Source: Cinclus cinclus (lineage: Eukaryota > Chordata > Aves > Passeriformes > Cinclidae). Taken from it: a DNA stretch of 64,000 nt. Below the pieces are notes generated by a model. That model worked only from the letters and a program-made list of their open reading frames with translations, was not told where the DNA came from and made no database searches. Below are positions 11,258 to 23,700 of this stretch, in pieces. Location: the NCBI RefSeq assembly GCF_963662255.1, contig NC_085060.1, positions 4,961,630-5,025,629 on the forward strand, read 5' to 3'. The first letter of the stretch is position 1; each line of letters opens with the position of its first letter. Both the position numbers and the translations under genes were made by a program.

Positions 11258-14200
11258 GTGTGAGGATAAGAAAAATGTGCCCAGAAGGAAGTGTTCCCTG
11301 TCTGTGCAAGTAGGATACTTCCAAGTTAATATTTTTGTTGTGTTAGTGGTGTGAAAGAGTTTATAGCATTTAAATAGGTTGTGGCAAAGAGCATTCTCAT
11401 TGGAATAACTGGGCCAGAGTGAGACAAAACTGGGAGACCTTACAAGTTACAGTAGGAGAGTACCAGCTGGCCAGAAAAATGTCTTCAAATCTGTTACAGA
11501 AATTAGGCTTTGCATGCCCAAGACATTTGACATTGTTTTTGTTTCATCTGATGTCTGTGCAGTGATTTGGTATCATACTTTGGGGTATTCATAGGTTACT
11601 AATAGATAATAATGTAATGAAGTCTAAAACTCTGAGCTGCTATGTATTGTCTCACATTGGAAAATAGAGTAATTTTTAATATGTTCTTTGTGACTTAATA
11701 TTGTCCACTAAAATTTAGGAGAAGACTGATAGGACTATGTACTTTGAATGCTCAGAGCACATTAATGAATTAATGATACACAATCCCACTCATAGTTTTC
11801 TTCACAGATGGAAAACTACTTGAGAGTATTTTGAAGGTGGCCCAAAGGCAGAGTGGGGTGAAGAAACCTGTCTTTTCTTGAAAAAATATAACTGCACATT
11901 GTACCTCATGTTCTTGTTTGTATTTGACTTCTATCTTTTAAAATAACTATGTAATTTGTGCAGTTCTGCCCAGGGAAGTTGTAGAAGAATGGAAGCAAAA
12001 TCCAAAAGTTCTGTCTCACAGCACCTACTTTATATGTCTATTCAGAATGTAAAACCAGTGAAATTCCTCTCCACTGTCATGTTTGAGGACACTTCCAGAC
12101 CTCACTTCTGTTAGAAACTAATTTCCAGCACACAGTTACTTGTGGTGAGTTCATTTGCCTTTTGTTCTGGTGCAAAGATTGCCCTTAAGCTTAAATAGAT
12201 CTTTTTCTCCCTTTCCTGTCACTTACACTTCAGTGAGTGATCACAGCTTCTCTCGAGGTTCATCATAAACCAGCAGGTTGCTCATCATGGCTTTTTACAG
12301 TGTACATTTTTACTTTCAGTCCATGAAGGATTATTTAAATCCTTCAGTACCAAGCCCTCAAACACATATGACTTTCTTTCCTGCCAGCATTTTGCAGTGG
12401 TCAAAGTAGATTTGGAGGAAAAAATAACTAGTGGGCTAATGACTGAATTTTTTTCCTTTAAATGTTGAAAGTCCCTTCTCAGCATTAACTAGAACCACCA
12501 TTAGTTTATAAAGATAGCTTGGCTTTGTGTTTGCAACCTGTGGGACCCTTCACAAAGGACTGAAAACCAAAGTTCTTGCAGTGCTTGCCACAACATTCTT
12601 TTGCAGAAACTCGTTCTCTGGCCCACAAATAGCAGTGCAAACATGTGAAGGACAGGACTTGGGAAGGAGAAGGAATTCCAGAAGTCCTGCAAAAAATCCT
12701 GAAGATCTGCCCACCGTTAATTTAATTGTTTTCTCCTATCTTGTCATGCCTCAGACACCATGGTGGGAGAAACTGGTGTGTTGCTATAAGAGAAATGAAA
12801 TCCTGGTTTCTTTATTTTTGTCCAGTTACCCTGTATTCCTGTCTGCTGACCACATGTAGGAATTCCAGTGTCTTGTTTTAGTCAGCATCAGGGAGGTATC
12901 TGAAGTTAGGTAAGCTCTCATGTTTCTCCAATAGTACAAGCAGAAGTACTGGGGCTGTGCACAAGCTCTGCTGCTTCAGGGTTGCAGTGAATTTGGCATA
13001 TACCAAAAGTATTTAAAGTTCTTAGATATTTGACTGATTTAATCCCTGAAAAGAAAATGAATTCATAATTTATATCTTTTGTAAAAAATTTGTTGGATGG
13101 TTAAAAGTCCATCATTAGCTTATTAATTATTATATCCAGCAATAGATTCTGCTGTGTTGAGGGAGATGCAGCCATGTGGTCTTTGTCTGGTTTGCTAAAT
13201 GCTTCATTATTCCTCCCAGCTGGAGTTTTACTGTGCATGTGTTTGTTTTCTGTAGTGCATTATAAAAAGAATATGCTGCTGTGGAGTTATGGCAGCGAGT
13301 GGGCAGCACACACACTTTATGCGTGAGTCATTTTTGTCCAGAGATAAAATGTGTGGACAAGAGATTCAGACTGAATATATAATCTTCATTAACTTTTATT
13401 TGTAATAGATTATCCTTGTGACACGTTGCAACAGCAGAAGGTGCATACATCAGACTGGTATAAACCAGCTCCAAAATGAGTATTGCATTCATCTGTGCTC
13501 ACCTGTGGCACATAACTCGTGCAGTGTCTTGACAGGAGTATAAAAATCCATGATTTCACCACCTGTGTGTAAGGACTGCCTGCATGATGAAAGGGGCGCA
13601 GATTTAGGCATGAGAGTTGTTCTTCAAAGGCTTTTGGGAAGCAAAGGTTACAAGTAGATACTGAGTTTTTCAAATAGATCTGAAAAGGCTACATAAATAG
13701 CCTCCTCTCATTTCCCAGAAAACACAATGGGGTCTTCACTAGTGTTTCTGCAGGACCAGAATTGCCTTTGTCCAAGGATGTTTGAGTACTTTATGAAGTA
13801 TGTCTCATGGTAATCAATGTGTAAATTCAACCCCGTCTCAGCAAATAAATGCTGATGGCCTTGATCTTCAATTACTGCAGGAATTTCTTGAATCAGAGAG
13901 ACCTAGACAATGTTACTCAGTTTGTTTTTTTCCTTTGCTTACCTGAAGTAGATCTCTCTTGTTTCTGTTTAGGGCTTCTCTTCACTGCTGAAGCTAAATT
14001 AATGATGCAAAATCCTATAGTAAATCTGCAAGGATTTGAGAAGTTCCTAGCTTCCTCACATAGTAGTCCCTCTTTATCACCATCATTCCTGTTTTGGATG
14101 GTCTTTGAGCATTTTTAGCTTTCCCAAGATTAAGCTCAGAGCCCAGGTGCCTGTGTTGAGCCTGGTCTAGATGAGCCTGGCTCAGCTTAAGTGGAGCTGG

Positions 14201-14535
14201 TGGAAGTTAGTTGTGGCAGGACATGTGTTTGCAGCTAGAAAAGGGCTTTGCAAGGTTTCAGGGCTAGATCCTGAGAAAAACCTGTTTCCAAGGGAGCTGG
14301 TGCAAAAGCCAGAACAGCACAAAACCACAGACCTGTGTTACAAAACAGAGGAGCTGCTGAGCATTCTCCCACTTGTAGCTTCTATGGGACTTTATCTCTT
14401 GCCACATAATTGTACATAATTGATGTAATAATTCAGCCCCACACCTGCAAATATGTACAAACCTATCATTCCAATGACATTAATTACATACTTTAGTTAG
14501 ATGCTCCTAGGGGTAGCCAGAAGTACAAAAGGCTG
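11258..14535. other. Unique sequence, no gene seen
   Basis: No exon, RNA gene or repeat recognised. Short open frames (up to 110 codons near 12527-12859) have no recognisable domains. The sub-interval 14120-14440 is somewhat richer in GC but matches no family I know. Confidence 0.55.
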
Positions 14536-15069
14536 TGATGGTTTTGTCGGGGATGGAGTTAACATTTGGTACGGGGCTATTTTGGGTTTGTGTTGAAAAC
14601 AGTGTTGATAACACAGGGATGTTTTATTTACTGCTGAGCAGTGCTTGCACAGAGAAAAAGCCTTTCTGCTTCTCACAGTGCGCCACCATTGAGGAGGCTG
14701 GGGACACAAAAATTGAGAGGTGACAATAGCCAGGACAGGTGACCCCAGATCACATGGCATCATGCTCAACATATAAAGGTGGGGGAAATAGAAGGAACCC
14801 GGGGTGGGCGATGATTGGAGTGATGGCATTTGTCTTCCTGGGTCACTCTTACCTGTGATAGAGCCCTGCTGAACCCCTGCCTGCCCACGGGAAGTTATGA
14901 ATTAATTGCTTGTTTCACTTTACTTAAGTGAAAGACATTTGTTTTATCTATTAAACTGTCTTTATCTCAAGTTTTTCTACTTTTACCCTTTCAATTTTCT
15001 CCCCCATCTCACTGGTGGTAGAGTGAGAAAATGATGTGTGGGGCTGAGCTGCTTTAATAAAATCCTACA
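14536..15069 (+). mobile_element. Solo LTR of an avian ERVL-like endogenous retrovirus
   Basis: Starts TGTGATGGTTTTG and ends CCTACA, with the internal order of a bird LTR. It contains GTGTTGATAACAC near 14601, CTGAGCAGTGCTTGCACAG near 14633, a TATA box TATAAAG at 14772-14778, the phrase TGATGGCATTTGTCTTCC near 14821, an ATTAAA polyadenylation signal at 14950-14955 and a closing part CCCCCATCTCACTGGTGG near 15001. Length is about 534 bp. No internal retroviral sequence adjoins it, so recombination between two LTRs has probably removed the provirus. A clean 5-bp flanking duplication could not be found (AAGGC on the left, TACCC on the right). The ERVL-like class is from memory of the family. 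Confidence 0.75.
14772..14778 (+). promoter_or_regulatory. TATA box of the LTR
   Basis: TATAAAG in a GC-poor context, 178 bp upstream of the ATTAAA at 14950. This spacing fits a U3/R boundary. It could in principle still drive transcription to the right. Confidence 0.45.
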
Positions 15070-15189
15070 TACCCATGGATTAATGTGGTAGATTTACAGA
15101 TCACTGTGTCTGTTTGAGGACTGACAGTAAGTCTCACAGGCAGTTGACCCAACAGCCACAAATATATCAGATGAAAGATTTACTGTAAA
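15070..15189. other. Short unique spacer
   Basis: No recognisable feature between the solo LTR and the next block. It does not look like a retroviral leader. Confidence 0.5.
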
Positions 15190-15700
15190 TCAAAGTAACA
15201 GTTTCACATTTTGCAGTTGCTTAAGGCTGGTAACTCAGCTGATAGGCATGGTGGAAATGGAAAAAAGAGAATATCTCTCCGGGTAGCAGTGTTGAGGAAT
15301 ACACCTGGTGCAGGTGAGCAGCTGTAAGGAGAGCACCTGATGGAGCTCTGGGGTGGGGAAAAGGGCTGGGGCTGCAGGCAGGGGCTGGAACTGCTGCACA
15401 TTGCAGAACAAAGGATACCTGTGGTGCTGGCCAGGTGAGTGACAGTCACCCAGGGCAGGACACAGAGCTCATCAGGAAGAGCCCAGACTGTCTGGGAGGT
15501 TGGATTATGAGGGTGTAAGAGCTCAGGGACCCTCCTTGGAGGCATCAGCTCGAGATAGTTTTGAGTTACTATGCTGTGAATAAATTGCTTTAGGGATGCC
15601 GAGGCCTGGCACTCAGCTGTGGGAAACCTGAGGCTGAGCTGGTAAGGAAAATTTACAACATTCACACTGATCTCAGTTATTTCTGAGACTTTTAGCACTG
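15190..15700 (+). other. Unclassified moderately GC-rich block, possible LTR
   Basis: The base composition rises sharply against its flanks. It contains G-rich phrases such as GGGGTGGGGAAAAGGGCTGG and, near 15580, GTGAATAAATTGCTT, an AATAAA placed before a segment with ATGCCGAGGCCTGG. An AATAAA shortly before a CpG-bearing block is typical of the R/U5 part of avian LTRs, so a + strand LTR is plausible, but I cannot name the family or find both ends. An open frame of 164 codons on the opposite strand has no recognisable domain and is rejected as a gene. Confidence 0.35.
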
Positions 15701-18700
15701 TGCTGCAGTACTGGACTGAGTATCCTAACCTCCACGTTTAATTGGATACGGGTTGGAAAAGACACTATTTATTTAACATACACTTTGCAATATGTACACG
15801 TTTCACCTAATAAATCATTAAGGGAGTCTGAGCTAAAAATAACTCTGTTTACATTATTCATGGTTTCTGTTACTTATCTAGTAGGTGAAGAGCTGTGACT
15901 TTAAGGTTAGTAGTCAGTGTTGCTGATGTGAAAGAATCTTGTGTATCAAAGGACCAACTATTATATTAACCATGATTTGAATATCATGCTTGGTATAATT
16001 ATATGTATCAGAAAATCATTGTAGTTAATATTTTGCCTTCTATTTAAAAGAAGTCTTTTTCTTGAGATACAAATTACACCCAGACTATTCTAGATGTAAA
16101 TTAGTTTTGCTGAAACATGTACAAAGGATGACATTCACTCTCAGATCTGTGGTTCCCTGATGGCTCATTGTATGCAGACATTAATACTAATAAAAGCCAC
16201 AGTGACTACTTTAGATCAGACACCCTCTGTGGTAGAAATCCCCTCCTACAGAGGGTACAGTTCTGATCTTGGAAACTGCAGCAGTTTTGGTAACTTTTTA
16301 TCTGAATCCAGCACAGATGTGGCTAAACAAATTGTGATTTCTCAGAAGCAAGAATTTCTATGGTGATCATAGTGAACAGGCTGGAAAGATGTGGCTCCTC
16401 TTTCAATAGAGTTCTGAGATGAACTGAATCTCAGAAATCTCAGGAAATGGAATACCCACTTAAAAGTTTTTTGTATATGTATAAAATTTCTAAATTGGCA
16501 TCCACAAGGCCTCTATTTTATTTCAGTTTTTTTGTGAAATAACATAAATTTTCTTATTAAAATGGAATCAAAGCCCGATTTTTATTCTAAATGATATCCA
16601 CACCAGGTAAACTGACACAGCAAGTACTTGTGAATTGAAAAGCTTAACAAAATATATCATTAGCATGTCATTTGTTTTCTCCCTGAGTGCATCTTGCTAG
16701 AAGTAGACAGAGAGGAGACAGAAGAGAAAAAGAAACTTGAGGCTTCCTGAGTAAAGATAGCCTTTAATTTGATATAGGTTGCTGTAAATTTTACAGTAGA
16801 AATAGTAGGGACTCTAAAAATTCTCTAGACTGCAAATACAATGCAAATACAACCCCCTTCCTTGTCCAAGGAAGCCAAGGTGGAAGACAGAAGACACACA
16901 TTGCAGGATGCACAGATGAGGAGCCCTGCTGCTGCAGAGGATTTAAAATGCCACTGCAATGTATTGGCTGTGCTGCCTGCACTGCAGCATCTCTTTCAAT
17001 CAGCAGTGCTGGGATCAGACCTTAAAAAAAATGTGCAGAGAGCTGGGGATTTAACTTTCTGCCTCTTAGGAAGATGGGGGGTGCAGGAATCCTGTGACCC
17101 TTTTATTAAAGGAGGAACTCACAGGTAATCATTCCTCAATATAAGAAATTCTCTGTTGGAGGGAGGCTGCATTAAGAAGCACCTGCTGTGTCAAGTATTG
17201 AATGTGCCACTCCTAGCTCCTGCTGAGGGTGTTTGCGTGTCTGTGAAAGCAGCTTTGAGCACCTTTGCATTCCTCTCTTCCTGGGCCAGGGAGGGATTTT
17301 TGCCTTAAAGGCTGCTCCCTCATGGACAGACTGTCAGCATCTTTGAGGGAGCCCTAGAGCAGCAAAGAAATGTGGTCACCCAAACAGTAGTTTGGTCACT
17401 CTCCTGACATTCATATTTCTTAAGGCATTAGAAAAGAAACTGCAGTTAAGCAAAGAGGCTTCTACAGGGTGGTCTATCCCAAACCAACTCCTTGATTATG
17501 GATTTTTTTTTTCTCAAAACTGTAAGAAGTAGGCAAATTGTGCGAGCTTTCTTCCCCTGGAGGAGAATCTCCTGACAGTTCATGAGAAATTTCCTTTAAG
17601 GTGAAAATAAACTAAGTGGGGAAAAAAGCTTATAGGACTTAAAGGAAAACATATTACTCATTCTTTCTAATTTTCTTCAGTAACCTGGCTACTTTTAAAA
17701 AAAGTTTCTGAAACCATAATTCATCATAAGGTGGTTTATATTGCTAGTCTTGGTAGAGTGAACCTGATTTTTTTAGAGTGTGATTAATAATTTTACTTCT
17801 TCTTCCTATTTATGGTTTACCATGAGGCCAATCATTTCCTTAGATTTGTCCTCTAAGTTCATAGTCTATTGTACTAAAGATGTAAATTTGCAATCACTTA
17901 TAAACCTTATATTTTATATCTCTGATATAATGTGAATTTGGGCTCTTGTTCAAATGAAATCACTTGAAAAACCTGGAAATGTTTTAACAATTTAAAATTA
18001 GCTTGTCCTGCAATTAAAAATTCTGATCACGTGAAATTTGGGAACCTTATGAAAAATGCAACAGCATGGCAATTGTACTTTGTGTCCTGGTGGCTGACCT
18101 TCCTTTGCTAGTGCCATTGTTAAACACAAATTAATTTCACCTGTAGGTAGTAAAAGTTCAGAAATTGAACAGGTGGAAATCATGTGGTTTTTTTTCTTAT
18201 GGAAAGGATTCAGGTGCAGAAGGGAGTTTTGTGCATAGCAACAGAGTTTGCTGTTCTTTAACGTGACTGGGGAATTCCAGCACTGTTCCCAATTTACCAG
18301 TTTCTGTCTTGTCAGTTTGTTCCGATCATCTCTTTAACCCCTGATTTAGCACTTCCATGGCAGTTTTGGCTAAATCCTACCAGAATTCACTAGCCTCTCC
18401 TGAAATATTGGAAGTCCCTTTGCAGGCAATCTTTCAGCTATAAAGTGGCTTTAATTCAGACAAGTGTTTGTGTGCACTCATCTTGTGCTTGTAGCTAATA
18501 TGGCCCCAAAGTATTTAAAGTTGGTTCTAAAGTATTTAAATATGGACTAAGTCAATGGGAACAGCAAAACAGGCAGACCTTTTATAGGTCATATGTGTGA
18601 CAAGTGCATTGGTCAGTTTAGAAAAACAATTTTGTTTGTGAATAAATGTGAAAAGGAGATAAAATATCAGAGCGCAGTTGGCAGTACATTCATGTTTGTA

Positions 18701-20339
18701 ATGATGTCAGTAGAGTTTGGTGATAAAATTTTCACTCTGCCTTGTTTCAAAATAAGTAAAAGAAAAAACTGCATATATTCTTTTTTATTATTATTTATGA
18801 AAAATGCTCTTGGTGTGAATTGCAGTAGCTTTAGTGATCCCTGTCTCTCATCGGCATCACCACAGTGTATAATGTAATGATCTTTTTAAGGCTCAATCAT
18901 TTTTTCTATTTTTTCTTGCCACAATAAGGTCCATATCAGCTCCTGTCCACAGTCTGAACATCTCAGTGGCTGAATGAATAGGAAAATGGGAGTTATTAGT
19001 CATGGAAAAATAAAACCACCTGTAGTCCTTGCTTGAAGAAGCAATTACAATAATCTATTTCTATTGTCATAGTTTTGCTGGAAACATGAAAACAAATGGG
19101 TCTACTTGAAATTGAATAATGTTCTTAGTAATTTATGGTGACAGTTATTGTTATTACAAAGCCAATGCAGAGTAAGAAAAAAATATATCAGCTGGAGATG
19201 GAATGTGTTCTTTGCAAATAATTTATACTATATGAAAGTGACAGTTTTCACTGGTTTTGATCACCAAAAATGTTTTTCCCCACATTCTATTTCGCTCCTA
19301 AATACTGTAGAAATCTCAAATTCACCACAACTCTGTTGTTTATGCATTGAAAATTTTGTATATGTATATGTGTCTAGATATAAATGCAGCCATATGTTAA
19401 AAGCCCCAGCTATTCATCAGATTATTATCTTTAATCAGTAAGTCATCACAGTGTTTTGCAGGGCTGTACAGCCTGAATATATTTTCAATGCAGTGTTTAT
19501 TTGCTTTACACCCCAGAATACATTTCAGGGTGATTAAAATTGTAAAAGTGAGCTACACATTTCTCTGAACGCAGCTTCACTGTAGGCTGTACTTTAAAAA
19601 TAATTTCCCTAACTTGGCACATATTTGAATTCTTTACTTGTTTTACATCACACTGCTTAGAATAATGGTTACTAAAAGTAAATTCTTACTATTTTTAAAA
19701 AGGAATATACTTCTACATCTAAGAGAACCTAACAGCAAGATTTGATTAAAAACCCCATCAAAACCTAACAGATAGTGCAAGCTGCATTCTTTGGTATTTC
19801 TATTAGAAGGGTGATGTTTTCAATATTTTTTAAAATAGAAAACAATTTGAAAACATTGATCCTCGGGTAGCATTTGTGTTTCTGACAATGCATGATTTGC
19901 TGCATTCCCCTCTTGCTCAAATACAGTTTATGATGTTATGGTGAGCAATTTACAAAACTGAAAATCTGATGGCTTGTCCTTGATACCAGATGTGGCATCT
20001 CAGATATGTTAAAGGCAAGACAAAAACAACTGCACTGTTTTCATGGCTTCAGCAAAAGAATTTTAACTGTGCAAATATACTCAACACTTCAAAACCATTT
20101 GCATATTTTTTGGCCAGAGGACTGAGGATGTGGAGGAGCTGGATTAGTGTAATAAACCACTGTGCTCCAAGTTCCCAGTCAACACTAAATTGTTTTATAA
20201 AAAATGAAGTGCAGTAAAAGAAAGTTCAAGAGAAATGTGTTTCAAGAGATCGTGCTTTAGAAAAGACTAAAGGACTGTGCTCTCTGTGCCTGAAGGAGAT
20301 GTGTGTTTATTCATACTAAACAGAGCTCTGGCTGTGGGA
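15701..20339. other. Unique AT-rich sequence, no gene seen
   Basis: No exon, RNA gene or repeat family recognised. The GC-richer part near 16840-17120 carries short open frames of less than 100 codons without recognisable content. The string AAAGTATTTAAA occurs twice within 40 bp near 18510-18540. Confidence 0.55.
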
Positions 20340-20760
20340 GTGTACCTGGCTGCTCCTCGTGTCCCGTGCCTGCTGCTCAGTCAACACAAATGCAGCATTT
20401 GAACCTTTTGCTTTCTCTAGAGGCTCTAGCAGAGGCCATGGTGCTTGTGAGACCTGCTGAGGCTGCAGCAGTGCTGGGATGACACCTCAGACATTGGAAG
20501 GAGACAAGAGGGGTCCCTGCGGGTGACCCTGAGATGCTTTCAGGGACCTGCGTGCTGCCTGTCCACACAGCTGAGGAGGCTCTCAAGTGTAGGATGACAC
20601 TCTTCACCTCCAAATCCTGGCCCATGGTGCTTCAGCTGCTCTAGACCTGCTCCTGGGTGTGTGGCACCAGGAAAAGAGCCAGCTGATGCCTGAGTCTGGC
20701 CCCAGCGTGGTCTCACAGCCCTCCCATGGGCAGTACAGACATTGCTGCTGTGCCCAATTC
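20340..20760. other. GC-rich patch of unknown nature
   Basis: About 420 bp of higher GC in an AT-rich region. It has several CTG/CAG-rich words (CTGCTGAGGCTGCAGCAGTG near 20455) but few CpGs. No open frame exceeds 82 codons and no splice-site-bounded segment stands out. It could be an old decayed repeat or a conserved non-coding element; I cannot tell. Confidence 0.35.
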
Positions 20761-23700
20761 CAACATTGTTTTATAGGAGTCCTTAAAAAGAGAAGCTGTG
20801 GAAGAGTGAAATATTCTTTCTCAAAACTGCACAAAATTACTGGAAGGAAACATGCTGCCCCTGCAGTTTTTCTGTTCTGTCATTAAATCCAGCTTATTGC
20901 TTCCACATCACAACACTGGGAAATCAGATCCCACATTTGGTAAAGAACAAGCCACGGGCTGTAGCAGCCCAGGGAGGGGATGCTAAGAACACTTCTCTCA
21001 ATAAGCAATTTTCTTTCATATATGTTGCATCTACAGAGGCTTTCATTAACAATACCCATTTCCTTATGGTTTCTAGCACTGAGTGGTTGGTAAAAGGTCC
21101 ATAAAGGCTATTTTAGACTCCTGAAACTCTCAGTACTGCACATCTGATGTTTGTGAGGTAATGGCTCTAGCAAAGCATTCACACGTATCTGGAGATTTCT
21201 CCTTTGGGTTTTAACTGTTTTTATAATATTGTAACTAAGCAATAATGTCTGTAATCCCTGAACATCGTTCCTTCAGCAGCGTATTATAAAACAGAACATA
21301 ACTGAGAGGAGTTGTGGGCAAATGCATGAGACACTGAAGAAAATAGTCACATGAAAATATTTAGTGAAAGGCAATTCCGAATGCCCTCTAATATGTGGGC
21401 AAAATACAGACGTGTCCAAGCTGCATTTACTCATTCATGATTTTATAGGTTAATTCCATTTTGTTTGCTAACAAATAGGGTTGGATATTCAAAACACCAG
21501 CAGCAATTTTGACAACTATTAATTTTGGGGCTCTGAAATAAAATTGCAAAGGATCTAAGAATTGTGACCTGAGGATATATGTATCTTTTCTGATTTGCTT
21601 TTACATGAACATTTATTACTAACAACCAAACATTTAAATTAGTCTCACAAGGAATTTTACAGGGTATTTGTTGTGGGTAGGTGTCATTACTACACTGACT
21701 GCAGAGACAGTTATTTAAGTCCATGATGGAAGTTGTTTAATTTTGTTTCTATTTGGTTTCTATAGAGTGCTTTGCATTGCACTAAGTGTACCTTGGTTTG
21801 TGTAATCATAAAGTCAGAAAAATTAATATTAAATTTATTTAATGTATTAAAAAAAAAAATTCCCTTTAAGTGCCTTTCCATAAGCTCACATGTAATAAAG
21901 GTAATGAAGTTGGTTTAGATGGGCGATAGCATTCCTTCCAAAGCACTGACATCTCAGGTTTAAATCTTATTTTTATGAAACTTGCTGCATAGTGATCATC
22001 TGAACATGAGTTTGGTGCCTCATTGAGTTCATTTTATGTTAATGCACAATATTATTTTTTTTAATTTTCTAAAATTATCTATTATTGCTTTTTCTCATCT
22101 GAAGACAGTGCAGATTGCCTTTCCCCACCACGCTACCTGATGTTGAATAGAGCAGGCTCTTGTGCAAACAATTAGAAAACTCTGGGATTTTTGTTGTTGC
22201 AGCTGGATTTTTTTGTTTTCCTGGTCAAATGTTTTTACAGAGCAGATGCAACAATCAGCCTCTTGCTGTTTGGTTACCAGCACAGCTACCCCTGCAGGTC
22301 TCTAGTCAGACAGACAGGTTATAATATTAATATGCATTTTGTGGATCTTTTTGTCACCAGGCTTGTTTTATACTGTAAATGAGAAACTAGTCCTTCTTGT
22401 CTTTACTGGTGCTGTGGCTCCCAAAGCTTTCTTCTTTATTGAGCCACTAATATATGCAAATTTAACAGATCCAGAGGAATTATGATATAATCCTTGTGGG
22501 TCCTTCCTTCTCCTAGGGAATAAATAAACTCATGAACCTTTCACACTAAATAAACAAAAATGCTACAGATTGGAAATTGCTGAGCTGGCACAAATCTTGT
22601 TGGATCAGTGTGTTAAACACTGTGTGCCTGAAGTTGTGAAGTAAATTAATATTGGAGAATTAAGGGGAAAAAAAAAAATCTGTTCTTCTGATGTCATGAA
22701 GTGTTTCATCGCTGAAACTTGAGTAGAATTTGGAAATATCCCATCTTTTGAGAATGCAGCATTGTGGATTCAAATATGTAAAAATACGGCGTTGGATTAA
22801 GCACAAAGCTTTGCAAGAGGTACCTTAGATGCAATTTATAAGGAGGAGGTTGCTCCTGTGTTTATGAGTTTCATCACATAAAGTAAGATATGCCCCTCTT
22901 TTCACTGCTGTAAGGATACAAAATCTACCAGTTTGGGAGGCACTGCAGCTTACTGTCCCTTGCTCCTTGAAACATTTGCTTGGATATAGAAGATGGTGTA
23001 AACTACTTTAGTAAGAACATTGGAAAGCCTCAGAAAAGCAACACTTTTCTTCCTTGACCCTCATTACTGTGGATATGTAAAGTCCAGCCAGCCTACTGCC
23101 AGGAATTACTAGAATTACTTGGATCTTAGAAATTCTATCTGAAAGCTTGTCATGGAAAACCTACTCTTCTGTTTTTTTTTTTTAATAAATTATGAGCTTA
23201 TTTGTTTATTTATTCACAGTGTTACCTCTTTTTAATGATGTAATAGCTACTAGGAGTAACTTTGATCTTAGTAGTTATCTGATTGCAAGATCTACTTATT
23301 TTTTTATACTGAGAATTCACCATCATTACAGGAAAATTATAGATATACAGTGACTCTACTTAGTAAGAAATTATTCAACTTTAATGAAAGTGAAATGTTA
23401 GCTAGCTTTGATGAACTACTGCTGCATATTACATGTTGTTTTGCTTCATAAATAAATCCTTTTGCATTCATAGTTGTAAGTCAAAATTTCTGAAATACAT
23501 ATTCAGATAATTAGCAATTAAAGATTTCTTTTTTTCCTTTCTTCTCCTTAACAATATTTTAAACAAGAAGCCCTTGGCAAAAAGAGAGCAACATCAGGGC
23601 TCTAAGCCTGTAAAAACTCATGAACTTTCACTTTTATCTGCTATGGAAAAAACAAGTCGAGATAAGGATTAAGTAAAGGACTTGGCCCAAATCCCACTGA

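Noticed and set aside
15204..15698. A 164-codon frame on the - strand
   Set aside because: No domain, no splice context, composition explained by the GC-rich block; the start Met has no supporting context.
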